From contig JBLHKL010000032.1 in assembly GCA_047618295.1 (NCBI GenBank), positions 1 to 19,349 of the forward strand: a DNA stretch of 19,349 nt, given 5' to 3'. Of the stretch, positions 6,778 to 14,500 are shown piece after piece (positions within the stretch are counted from its first letter, which is position 1; every line of letters starts with the position of its first letter). This DNA is from UBA7359 sp047618295 (lineage in GTDB: Bacteria; Pseudomonadota; Gammaproteobacteria; Eutrophobiales; Eutrophobiaceae). The translations under genes were made by a program, and so were the position numbers. The notes beneath the pieces are model-generated. The model saw only the letters and a program-made list of their open reading frames with translations. It was not told the DNA's origin and ran no database searches.

Positions 6778-7998
6778 CTAAGTTCTATATTCTGCATTTA
6801 TTCTAATGTACTCATGTGACAGATCGGTTGTCCATATTTCTTCCTGACAATTCCCTCTGTTAAGATTCACAATTAAAGTTATTTCATCTTGAAGCATTAC
6901 TTTCTTCCCCTTTTCCTCTGTATAGCTTTGTGCTCTTTGACCATTCTCAACTATACAAACGTTATCCAGAAAAACTTCAATATTATTTATATCTAAACCA
7001 TTAATTCCTGAATTACCTATTGCCGATAATATTCGACCCCAATTTGGATCTGATGCTGTGAATGCCGTCTTTACTAATGGGGATTCTGCAATCTTGTAGG
7101 CGACATCAGTACATTCTGTTTTGTTCTTACCGCCAGAAACTTTTATCGTTAAAAATTTTGTTGCGCCTTCACCATCTCTAATGATGGCTTGAGATAATTC
7201 GCAAAACATACTTGTTAAAGCATTTTCTAATGCCTCATAATCTTCACTATTATGAGTATCAATACATTTATTGCTTGCTTTGCAAGTTGCAATTAAAACA
7301 CATGCATCATTTGTAGATGTATCACCATCAACAGTAATTCGATTAAAACTTTTGTTTACTGCATATAGCAATATATTTTCAAGCATATCCTTTGCTATAT
7401 TTGCATCCGTTGCTATATATGCCAACATAGTTGCCATATCAGGACGTATCATCCCAGACCCTTTAACGATGCCTGTTAAACTAATGGTTGATTGTCCTAA
7501 TGATATTGTTTTTGATAATGCTTTAGGAATAGTATCGGTAGTCATGATGGCTTTAGCCGCATCTATCCAATTATCAGCAGATAATTGTCCTACTAATTTA
7601 GGTAGCGCAGCATTGAGTTTATCTACAGGTAATTTTTCTCCGATCACACCTGTTGAGAAAGGGAGTATCTCATTTTCTTTACACCCCGCTAATCTTGCTA
7701 ATGTTTTACAATTACTATTTGCATCCAATAAACCTTGCTCTCCAGTTCCAGCATTTGCATTACCGGCATTTATTAAACAATAACGGGGATTGAACTCAGC
7801 TAAATGTTGCTTAGCTATTTGTACGGGAGCAGCACAAAATAGATTCCTGGTGAATACTCCAGCTACTTTGCAACCTTCGGAGAGCTCTATTAAAGTTAAA
7901 TCTGTTCGCTGTTTTTTATATATATTTGCACTACAGGTCGATAATCGAATCCCATTTATAGGTAAAATGGATGTAGGGTATTTTAATCCAACAGACAT
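6778..7998 (-). CDS. argJ: Glutamate N-acetyltransferase / ornithine acetyltransferase ArgJ
   Basis: ArgJ transfers the acetyl group from N-acetylornithine to glutamate, recycling it in arginine synthesis; some members also use acetyl-CoA. The 406-residue product is of usual length. It carries the self-cleavage site KGSGMIRPDMATML, where the precursor splits before Thr190 to give alpha and beta chains, Thr190 being the nucleophile. Other marks are NAGNANAGTG (77-86), STGVIGEKLP and, near the C terminus, DPNWGRILSAIGNSG. It lies 48 bases after secA and 39 before the Nudix/ThiE gene, on the same strand. No Shine-Dalgarno sequence is visible before the ATG. Whether it is mono- or bifunctional cannot be decided from sequence alone. 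Confidence 0.97.
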   Translation of the reverse strand: MSVGLKYPTSILPINGIRLSTCSANIYKKQRTDLTLIELSEGCKVAGVFTRNLFCAAPVQIAKQHLAEFNPRYCLINAGNANAGTGEQGLLDANSNCKTLARLAGCKENEILPFSTGVIGEKLPVDKLNAALPKLVGQLSADNWIDAAKAIMTTDTIPKALSKTISLGQSTISLTGIVKGSGMIRPDMATMLAYIATDANIAKDMLENILLYAVNKSFNRITVDGDTSTNDACVLIATCKASNKCIDTHNSEDYEALENALTSMFCELSQAIIRDGEGATKFLTIKVSGGKNKTECTDVAYKIAESPLVKTAFTASDPNWGRILSAIGNSGINGLDINNIEVFLDNVCIVENGQRAQSYTEEKGKKVMLQDEITLIVNLNRGNCQEEIWTTDLSHEYIRINAEYRT

Positions 7999-8046
7999 GA
8001 TATTTAGTCTATATATGAGGAGAGTAAATTAATAAAATTCTTGTTA

Positions 8047-10746
8047 TTAAGACAGTCTTCCGTGGCATTGCTTATATTTTTTACCTGAACCACAGGGACA
8101 CTTTTCGTTTCGTCCAACTTTAGGCGTGTTTCTGACAAAAGGTTTTTCTATAGGACCTTCATTTACCTGTGGCTTATCATTCAAACTATTAGGTGCAGAG
8201 GGATGATTGAAATTCATATCTTGTTTTTTCTCTTTCTTCTCAGCTGCTTCTATATCTTCTTCAGTTCTAATATTAACTTTATAGAGAAAAACAACCACAT
8301 CATGTTTAATGTTTTCAAGCATTTGTAAAAATAAATCAAAAGCTTCACGTTTATATTCTTGTTTTGGATTTTTAGCGGCAAAGCTTCTAAGATGTATGCC
8401 TTGTCTAAGAGCATCCATATTAACAAGATGCTCTTTCCAATGTCTGTCTAACACATCGAGCATGATTTGTTTTTCTATTCGCCTCATTAAATCAGACGTA
8501 ATGACTTGCTCTTTATCCTCTACTACCTTTTCTAAAGTTTCATGAAGCTTTTTACGTAATGTTTCTTCGTATAGAGACTTGTCTTGTTCTAACCATAACT
8601 GGATATCAACAGACACATCAAACTCATGCTGAAGAGCACCTTCCAATCCATGAACATCCCAGATTTCATCCATACTACCGAGGGGGATATATTCTTCGAT
8701 TACGTTTTCAATAACTTCATAACGCATGTCATTTACTTCTTCAGAAACTGTTTCGCCTTCAAGCAGATCATTGCGTTGTTGATAAATAACTTTTCTTTGA
8801 TCATTGGCTACATCATCAAAATCAAGTAAGTTTTTGCGTATATCAAAATTATGTGCTTCTACTTTACGTTGCGCATTTTCAATTGCCTTTGAAACCAATT
8901 TAGATTCTATGGCTTCACCTTCTTCCATCCCTAGTTTTTGCATAATCGCAGAAACACGATCTGAAGCGAAGATTCTCATTAGGTTATCTTCTAATGACAG
9001 ATAAAAACGACTTGAACCTGGGTCACCTTGGCGTCCAGAACGTCCGCGAAGCTGATTATCAATACGTCTTGACTCATGACGTTCTGTACCAATTATATGT
9101 AGGCCGCCACTATCAAGCACTTGTTGGTGTCTACTATCCCACTTATCTTTAAGATCATTTATTTGGCTTTGATCTGCATCACCCAATTCTTTAATTTCAA
9201 CTTCATGATTTCCACCCAATACAATATCGGTACCCCGCCCCGCCATATTCGTAGCGATGGTAACAATGGCCGGGCTACCCGCTTGAGCAATAATTTCTGC
9301 TTCTTTTTGATGAAACTTTGCATTTAGAACCTGATGTTTAATATTTTCTTTATCTAATAATTTTGATAAATATTCAGAAACTTCTATAGATGCGGTACCA
9401 ACAAGAACAGGTTGACCATTATCTTGACATATTTTTACATCTTCAATTATAGAATCATATTTTTCTTTAGCTGTAAGAAAAATGACATCACTTTGATCAT
9501 CTCTAACCATAGGCATATGAGTTGGTATAATAATAACCTCAAGCCCATATATCGTCTGAAATTCATAAGCCTCGGTATCTGCAGTACCTGTCATTCCCGA
9601 TAATTTTGAATATAAACGAAAATAATTTTGATACGTAATAGAGGCTAGTGTCTGATTTTCATTTTGAATCGTCACACCTTCTTTTGCTTCTATTGCTTGA
9701 TGCAACCCTTCTGACCAACGTCGACCTTGCATGGTACGCCCAGTAAATTCATCGACGATTACAACCTCATCATCTTTAACAATGTAATCAATATCATTTT
9801 GAAATAAATGATGTGCTCTCAATGCAGCATTCATATGATGCAGAATACCGATATTCACGGGATCATATAAACCTTGTCCCTCAGCAATAATACCTTTCTC
9901 TCTTAACAAGAGTTCAAAGTGGTCATGTCCATCTTCAGTAAGATAAGCCTGTTTGGTTTTTTCATCTAAAGTAAAATCACCAGGACCATCTTCAATTTTT
10001 TGAGCAACTAATTTGGGTATTAATTTATTAATGCTGAGATATAAATCCGATTTATCATCGACCATCCCGGATATAATGAGCGGTGTTCTGGCTTCGTCGA
10101 TTAGAATTGAATCAACCTCATCAACAATAGCAAAGTTTAGATTTTTTTGAACACGTCCTTCTTTGCTAAATGCCATGTTATCGCGTAGATAATCAAAACC
10201 GAATTCATTATTAGTTCCATAAGTAATGTCACATGCATACGCGGCCTTTCTTTCTTCCATTGACAGACCAGACACAATGACACCAGTGCTTAAGCCAAGA
10301 AAACCATAAATCTGTCCCATCCACTCAGCATCACGTTTAGCTAAATAATCATTTACCGTAACCACGTGTACACCTAAGCCAGAAAGAGCATTAAGACTAG
10401 CTGCTAATGTGGCTACCAGGGTTTTACCTTCACCTGTACGCATTTCAGCTATGTTTCCATTATGCAAGACCATGCCACCGATCATTTGCACATCAAAATG
10501 GCGCATATCCAATACACGTCGACCGGCCTCTCTAACGAGAGCAAATGCCTCAGGGAGAATGTCTTCTAAACTTTCACCTTGTTTGACTCTTTCTTTTAAT
10601 TGATTAGTCTTATCTGGAAAATCAGCATCACTCAATAATTTCATATCATCCTCGAGGACATTGATATGCTTTACTTTCTTACTGAGTTTTTTTATTACCC
10701 GATCATTTCGTGTACCAAATATTTTTTTTGCAAAATCTATAATCAT
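8047..10746 (-). CDS. secA: Preprotein translocase ATPase SecA
   Basis: SecA is the motor that pushes unfolded preproteins through SecYEG. The 899-residue product matches E. coli SecA (901) nearly end to end: Walker A TGEGKT (104-109), the DEVD box (209-212), GTRNDR at the N terminus, and the TNMAGRGTDIVLGG and IDNQLRGRSGRQGD motifs of the second nucleotide-binding fold. The C-terminal zinc tail has Cys883, Cys885, Cys894 and His895 and contacts SecB or ribosomes in related proteins. The open frame extends to a GTG 39 bases upstream, but the ATG at 10746 matches the family start and has AAGAA-like purines just before it. It follows the M23 gene by 94 bases; no SecM-like gene is present, unlike E. 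coli. Confidence 0.98.
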   Translation of the reverse strand: MIIDFAKKIFGTRNDRVIKKLSKKVKHINVLEDDMKLLSDADFPDKTNQLKERVKQGESLEDILPEAFALVREAGRRVLDMRHFDVQMIGGMVLHNGNIAEMRTGEGKTLVATLAASLNALSGLGVHVVTVNDYLAKRDAEWMGQIYGFLGLSTGVIVSGLSMEERKAAYACDITYGTNNEFGFDYLRDNMAFSKEGRVQKNLNFAIVDEVDSILIDEARTPLIISGMVDDKSDLYLSINKLIPKLVAQKIEDGPGDFTLDEKTKQAYLTEDGHDHFELLLREKGIIAEGQGLYDPVNIGILHHMNAALRAHHLFQNDIDYIVKDDEVVIVDEFTGRTMQGRRWSEGLHQAIEAKEGVTIQNENQTLASITYQNYFRLYSKLSGMTGTADTEAYEFQTIYGLEVIIIPTHMPMVRDDQSDVIFLTAKEKYDSIIEDVKICQDNGQPVLVGTASIEVSEYLSKLLDKENIKHQVLNAKFHQKEAEIIAQAGSPAIVTIATNMAGRGTDIVLGGNHEVEIKELGDADQSQINDLKDKWDSRHQQVLDSGGLHIIGTERHESRRIDNQLRGRSGRQGDPGSSRFYLSLEDNLMRIFASDRVSAIMQKLGMEEGEAIESKLVSKAIENAQRKVEAHNFDIRKNLLDFDDVANDQRKVIYQQRNDLLEGETVSEEVNDMRYEVIENVIEEYIPLGSMDEIWDVHGLEGALQHEFDVSVDIQLWLEQDKSLYEETLRKKLHETLEKVVEDKEQVITSDLMRRIEKQIMLDVLDRHWKEHLVNMDALRQGIHLRSFAAKNPKQEYKREAFDLFLQMLENIKHDVVVFLYKVNIRTEEDIEAAEKKEKKQDMNFNHPSAPNSLNDKPQVNEGPIEKPFVRNTPKVGRNEKCPCGSGKKYKQCHGRLS

Positions 10747-10840
10747 TGTATTTATTCTTATATTTAAAATCGCGTGATGTAACACGAATTCGAGGAAAGA
10801 TTGTTTATAATCGGAAGTTTACGCTAACTTAGAGGGGAAC

Positions 10841-11773
10841 TTAGTTCAGTGAATTATACTTTTTTGGATTTACCGCTTTACCATTATTGACCACTTCAAA
10901 ATGAACATGTGTACCGGTTGATCGACCGGAAGAACCCATAAGACCAATTACCTGACCTTTATCAACCTTTTGCCCAACAACAACAAGATTTTTCTTATTG
11001 TGCGCATAACGTGTTTGATAACCATTACCGTGATTGATTTCTACCATATAACCGTAGCCATATCGAACACCAGACCAAGTTACAATTCCTGAAGCAACCG
11101 CAAGTATTGGAGAACCGGACTTGCCTGCATAATCAATTCCGTCATGAAACTCGATTTTACCAGTCATTGGATCTGTTCGCTTACCAAACAATGACGAAAT
11201 CCAACCGTCCATTGTAGGACTTCCTGTTGGAATTGTTTGACTCTGCAATGTTCTATCAATCAACATTGATTCCATTGCTGCCAATTTTTCCGAACGATCC
11301 TGAACTTTAGAATTTAACTCTTCCAACGCACTTAGAAAGTCACTGACTTCCATTGAACTACGTTTTTGGCTAGGTTTAGGTCCGCCTAAACCCGGAATAG
11401 AGGTAATATCAAAATCTATCTCATTAAGATCTGCCATACTTGCCAAACGCGAACCAAGAGCATCCAAACGCATAACGTGTGCTTGTAATTTACTTAATCT
11501 AGTTGCAAGTGCATCAAGGTTTTTTGATGCATTATCTTGTGCTTGATTAAGCATTTTTTGTTGAACTTCCATCTCTTGATTCCAGATAGGCGCTGTTTGT
11601 GTATACAAGTTTTTTATTGAGCCACGCGTTAAATTCAATGCATATTGACTCCCTCCATGAAACACCAATAAACCACAAACTAGACTTAAGACAAGACACA
11701 CACACAGAGATACTGGCCCGAGTGTAAGGGACAGACTCTTCTTTCTCGTTTTAGATATTAAAAATAATTGCAT
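10841..11773 (-). CDS. Membrane-anchored M23 family metallopeptidase (peptidoglycan endopeptidase)
   Basis: This is a likely cell-wall endopeptidase or an amidase activator of the EnvC/NlpD kind. The 310-residue product has a short basic N terminus, one membrane segment (about 16-39), a periplasmic helical, probably coiled-coil stretch (about 65-180, broken by a glycine-rich loop near 126-133) and a C-terminal M23 (LytM) domain (about 195-305). The LytM zinc and catalytic positions are all present: His210-x3-Asp214, His258 (YAHN) and HVH (289-291). A complete set argues for an active enzyme rather than an EnvC-type activator. A homologue sits between lpxC/DUF721 and secA in Pseudomonas. It is divergent from the dciA-like gene, with 39 bases between starts. 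The exact bond it cleaves cannot be inferred. Confidence 0.9.
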   Translation of the reverse strand: MQLFLISKTRKKSLSLTLGPVSLCVCLVLSLVCGLLVFHGGSQYALNLTRGSIKNLYTQTAPIWNQEMEVQQKMLNQAQDNASKNLDALATRLSKLQAHVMRLDALGSRLASMADLNEIDFDITSIPGLGGPKPSQKRSSMEVSDFLSALEELNSKVQDRSEKLAAMESMLIDRTLQSQTIPTGSPTMDGWISSLFGKRTDPMTGKIEFHDGIDYAGKSGSPILAVASGIVTWSGVRYGYGYMVEINHGNGYQTRYAHNKKNLVVVGQKVDKGQVIGLMGSSGRSTGTHVHFEVVNNGKAVNPKKYNSLN

Positions 11774-11795
11774 ATAATTGTGTCAAATTTAAAAC

Positions 11796-11801
11796 TATAA
11801 T
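11796..11801 (+). promoter_or_regulatory. Candidate -10 box for the dciA-like gene
   Basis: A perfect TATAAT lies 11 bases before the ATG at 11813, in the 39-base divergent gap. Transcription from it would start near 11808, leaving a leader of only about five bases. That would fit the lack of a ribosome site. No good -35 is found at 16-18 bp, and TATAAT arises easily in AT-rich DNA, so this is tentative. Confidence 0.3.
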
Positions 11802-11812
11802 CGTACATAATC

Positions 11813-12271
11813 ATGAATACTGATAAGAAAAATAAAATTTTGCCAATCAGTAGTTTATTAAATGACGAACATTGTTCATTTGCTGCTTTGTACAAAAAAG
11901 CAAACTCTATCCAGGAAATTGATCGCAATTTAAAAAAACTACTCGATCCATCCTTAAAAGATAAATTTGAACTAGCTAATATAAACGCAGATACTGCGGT
12001 TTTACTAGTTAGCTCATCAGCCTGGGCAACCCGGCTTCGTTATAATATTCCAGCTATTCTTAATGCTTTTAATCAGCAACTAAATTTTACTTCTATTAAA
12101 ACTATCAGAATTAAAATTAAAAAATTAATATCCGAAAGTTCTACTTTAATTAAAAAACCAATTTATTTGTCTGATAATTCAGCGCAATTTCTAAACGATG
12201 TAGCCAATAGTTTTAGCGACCCTGAACTGCGCAATTGTTTTTTAAATATTTCCAAGAATCGCCATAAATAA
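11813..12271 (+). CDS. DUF721 / DciA-like protein (probable replicative helicase loader)
   Basis: The 152-residue product belongs to the DUF721 family, of which DciA loads or assists the DnaB helicase in bacteria lacking DnaC. The recognisable core is VLLVSSSAWATRLRYNIPAI (about 64-83), matching the W-ATRLRY signature of gammaproteobacterial members. The rest is rich in Lys, Asn and Ile and is poorly conserved. It is the only plus-strand gene within the large minus-strand cluster. Its ATG is 39 bases from the divergent M23 start, and its stop is two bases from the convergent lpxC stop. A homologue lies between lpxC and the M23 gene in Pseudomonas. No ribosome site is visible, so the start could be imprecise. 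The family is likely; function is inferred from DciA. Confidence 0.8.
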   Translation: MNTDKKNKILPISSLLNDEHCSFAALYKKANSIQEIDRNLKKLLDPSLKDKFELANINADTAVLLVSSSAWATRLRYNIPAILNAFNQQLNFTSIKTIRIKIKKLISESSTLIKKPIYLSDNSAQFLNDVANSFSDPELRNCFLNISKNRHK

Positions 12272-12273
12272 AA

Positions 12274-13185
12274 TTAATTTGCAGGCATTGGCTGCATAAA
12301 AGAAATAGGTGCCTTATGCTCATCTTCAAAGGTTACCAGTTCCCATGAATCTTCATTTGCCATCAATTCACGTAATAATGCATTGTTAAGCGCATGACCT
12401 GATTTAAATCCCTCAAAAGATCCAATCAGACTATGTCCTAATAAATACAAATCACCTATAGCATCTAGTATTTTATGTTTTACACATTCGTCTTCATACC
12501 TTAGGCCATCCTCATTAAGGATTCTATAATCATCAACAACAACGGCGTTATCCAGACTACCGCCTAGTGCCAGATTATTCTCGCGTAATAATTCAACATC
12601 ACGCATAAAACCAAAGGTGCGGGCACGACTAACTTCTTTAACAAATGAAGTTGTAGAAAAATCAATTTCTGCCTGACAATTTTTTTCATTGAAAGCCGGA
12701 TGATCGAACTCGATTGTAAAGCCTACTTTGAATCCATCAAAAGGTTCGAACATTGCCCATTTTCCTTCATGCTCAACACGCACCTTTTGCTTTATTTTTA
12801 AGAATTTTTTTGCGGCATCCTGTTCTTCAACTCCAGCAGACTGAATTAAAAACACAAATGGGCCGGCACTACCGTCCATAATAGGAACTTCATCAGCACT
12901 AAGATCGATATACGCATTATCAATACCAAAGCCTGCCAAGGCAGATAGCAAATGTTCAACCGTTGAAATTCGCACATTATCTTTGATTAATGTGGTTGAA
13001 AGACTGGTATCACCGACAAATTCGGGGTTAGCGGGGATTTCAATAGCGGGATCCAGATCGACACGGCGGAAATTAATACCTGAGTTTACGGCTGCTGGCC
13101 TCAGGGTTAAAAATACCTTTTTACCCGTGTGCAGGCCTACTCCGGTAGCCCTAATTACGTTTTTTAATGTCCGTTGCCTTATCAT
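12274..13185 (-). CDS. lpxC: UDP-3-O-acyl-N-acetylglucosamine deacetylase LpxC
   Basis: LpxC carries out the committed step of lipid A synthesis, removing the acetyl group from UDP-3-O-acyl-GlcNAc in the cytoplasm with a zinc ion. The 303-residue product has the zinc ligands His78 (TVEHLLSAL), His237 and Asp241 (KHKILDAIGD), and the active-site His264 (GFKSGHALNN). The N-terminal QRTLKN and TGVGLHTGK are hallmark sequences. The length is close to E. coli (305). It lies 138 bases downstream of ftsZ, the usual gammaproteobacterial position at the end of the division cluster. Tandem hairpins in that gap may separate its expression from ftsZ. The C-terminal tail (MQPMPAN) is unremarkable. Confidence 0.98.
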   Translation of the reverse strand: MIRQRTLKNVIRATGVGLHTGKKVFLTLRPAAVNSGINFRRVDLDPAIEIPANPEFVGDTSLSTTLIKDNVRISTVEHLLSALAGFGIDNAYIDLSADEVPIMDGSAGPFVFLIQSAGVEEQDAAKKFLKIKQKVRVEHEGKWAMFEPFDGFKVGFTIEFDHPAFNEKNCQAEIDFSTTSFVKEVSRARTFGFMRDVELLRENNLALGGSLDNAVVVDDYRILNEDGLRYEDECVKHKILDAIGDLYLLGHSLIGSFEGFKSGHALNNALLRELMANEDSWELVTFEDEHKAPISFMQPMPAN

Positions 13186-13256
13186 CTTAGCTATTTCAAA
13201 CTCACTCTCTATTGGAGCTATTATTCTTATGTACTTGTTTTATGGGTATTTTTTAT

Positions 13257-13296
13257 GTCAGACAGGAGATCTGACCCGGAATTCCCCAATTCCGGG
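13257..13296. other. Two adjoining hairpins between ftsZ and lpxC
   Basis: Two perfect inverted repeats abut. GTCAGA (13257-13262) pairs with TCTGAC (13270-13275) around seven bases, and CCCGGAATT (13275-13283) pairs with AATTCCGGG (13288-13296) around CCCC. In the minus-strand transcript the 9-bp stem comes first. No T-run follows either stem on that strand, so this is not a plain intrinsic terminator. It could be an mRNA processing or stabilising element, an attenuator, or a copy of a REP-like repeat. Its GC-rich core stands out from the AT-rich surroundings. Confidence 0.7.
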
Positions 13297-13323
13297 ATCT
13301 ACTATACCACGTACAAACTAAAT

Positions 13324-14460
13324 TTAGTCTGCTTGCCTCCTCAAAAATGCTGGGATATCAAGGTAGTCCGTATCTCCGGATACCGCCTCTTCATCTGCCT
13401 CCGGTGCTTGGTTGCGCATCACCGTTGGGCGTTCAAAGTCCTTGTAATCAACACTTATCGACTCATTTTGAACCAATTTTATACGAGATGCATCATCTTT
13501 GACTATATTTCCGAGTCCAGTAGCGACTATAGTGACTCGAATATCACCAGACATCTCAGGATCGATAACAGTTCCAACAACGACTGTTGCATTATCAGAA
13601 GCAAATTCCTTGACCGTTCTACCCACCTCATCAAACTCACCAATAGATAGATCCATGCCTGCAGTAATGTTAACTAGAATACCTCTCGCACCAGAAAGAT
13701 TTACATCCTCTAATAAGGGACTAGATATTGCCGCCTCTGCCGCAATTTTTGCACGTTCTTCACCTTGCGCCTTTCCAGATCCCATCATAGCCATACCCAT
13801 CTCAGACATTACTGTTCTAACATCCGCGAAATCCACATTGATCAGACCAGGACACGTTATCAATTCAGCTATGCCCTGAACAGCACCTAACAACACATCA
13901 TTCGCCGCACCAAAAGCATTTAGTAGACTTACATCTCTGCCAAGAACACTCAGTAACTTTTCATTCGGTATTGTGATCAATGAATCAACGAACTGACTTA
14001 ATTCAATAATACCTTCTTCAGCAATTGCAGCACGTTTTTTACCTTCAAATGCAAACGGCCGCGTAACAACGGCAACAGTCAAGATACCCATCTCTTTCGC
14101 AACCTGAGCAACTATTGGTGCTGCACCAGTACCAGTACCGCCACCCATGCCGGCTGTAATGAAAACCATATCCGAACCTTCGAGAACATCCATCAAGCGA
14201 TCACGATCTTCTAATGCTGCTTGCCGTCCCACTTCCGGATCAGCACCAGCTCCCAATCCTTTGGTCATATTTGTACCCAATTGCAAAACAGTTTTTGCAT
14301 TTGAATTTCTAAGTGCTTGTGAATCAGTATTCGCACAAATAAATTCTACACCTTCAATATTAGCACCCAGCATATGCTGTAACGCATTGCCACCACCACC
14401 ACCGACACCTATTACTTTTATAATAGCTGCCTGATTAGTTGCATCGACTAGTTCAAACAT
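13324..14460 (-). CDS. ftsZ: Cell division protein FtsZ
   Basis: FtsZ is the tubulin-like GTPase that forms the cytokinetic ring. The 378-residue product has the G-box GGGTGTG (106-112), the N-terminal glycine-rich loop IGVGGGGGNAL (17-27), and the T7 synergy loop NVDFAD (208-213) whose aspartates complete the active site of the next subunit. A variable linker follows, then the conserved C-terminal peptide DYLDIPAFLRRQAD, nearly identical to the E. coli tail that binds FtsA, ZipA and ZapD. The start has a near-perfect ribosome site (AGGAGGT) six bases upstream, the strongest in the window, consistent with FtsZ being made in larger amounts than FtsA and FtsQ. ftsA ends 36 bases upstream. Confidence 0.99.
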   Translation of the reverse strand: MFELVDATNQAAIIKVIGVGGGGGNALQHMLGANIEGVEFICANTDSQALRNSNAKTVLQLGTNMTKGLGAGADPEVGRQAALEDRDRLMDVLEGSDMVFITAGMGGGTGTGAAPIVAQVAKEMGILTVAVVTRPFAFEGKKRAAIAEEGIIELSQFVDSLITIPNEKLLSVLGRDVSLLNAFGAANDVLLGAVQGIAELITCPGLINVDFADVRTVMSEMGMAMMGSGKAQGEERAKIAAEAAISSPLLEDVNLSGARGILVNITAGMDLSIGEFDEVGRTVKEFASDNATVVVGTVIDPEMSGDIRVTIVATGLGNIVKDDASRIKLVQNESISVDYKDFERPTVMRNQAPEADEEAVSGDTDYLDIPAFLRRQAD

Positions 14461-14466
14461 GTTGTA

Positions 14467-14473
14467 ACCTCCT
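14467..14473 (-). promoter_or_regulatory. Strong ribosome binding site of ftsZ
   Basis: On the minus strand AGGAGGT lies six bases before the ftsZ ATG (14458-14460). It is close to full anti-16S complementarity. Most other genes here have weak or no such site, so this one probably sets high FtsZ synthesis and confirms the start. Confidence 0.85.
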
Positions 14474-14483
14474 ATCTTGCTTT

Positions 14484-14500
14484 ATTAATTAATTAATTAA
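14484..14500. repeat. ATTA tetranucleotide run at the ftsA stop
   Basis: Four copies of ATTA plus one base span the ftsA stop (14497-14499) and the ftsA-ftsZ gap. The run supplies several TAA triplets in different phases. It is AT-only and self-complementary, so it could also form a weak hairpin. No function is evident. Confidence 0.6.

Noticed and set aside
7271..7783. 170-residue plus-strand frame inside argJ
   Set aside because: It is fully antisense to a complete, motif-confirmed argJ, and no protein family is recognisable.
10747..10785. GTG at 10785 as the secA start
   Set aside because: The 13 extra residues do not match SecA; the ATG at 10746 aligns with the usual N terminus.
13174..13650. 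158-residue plus-strand frame across the ftsZ-lpxC gap
   Set aside because: It is mostly antisense to the certain ftsZ gene, has no family resemblance and no ribosome site; its composition reflects the reverse of coding sequence.
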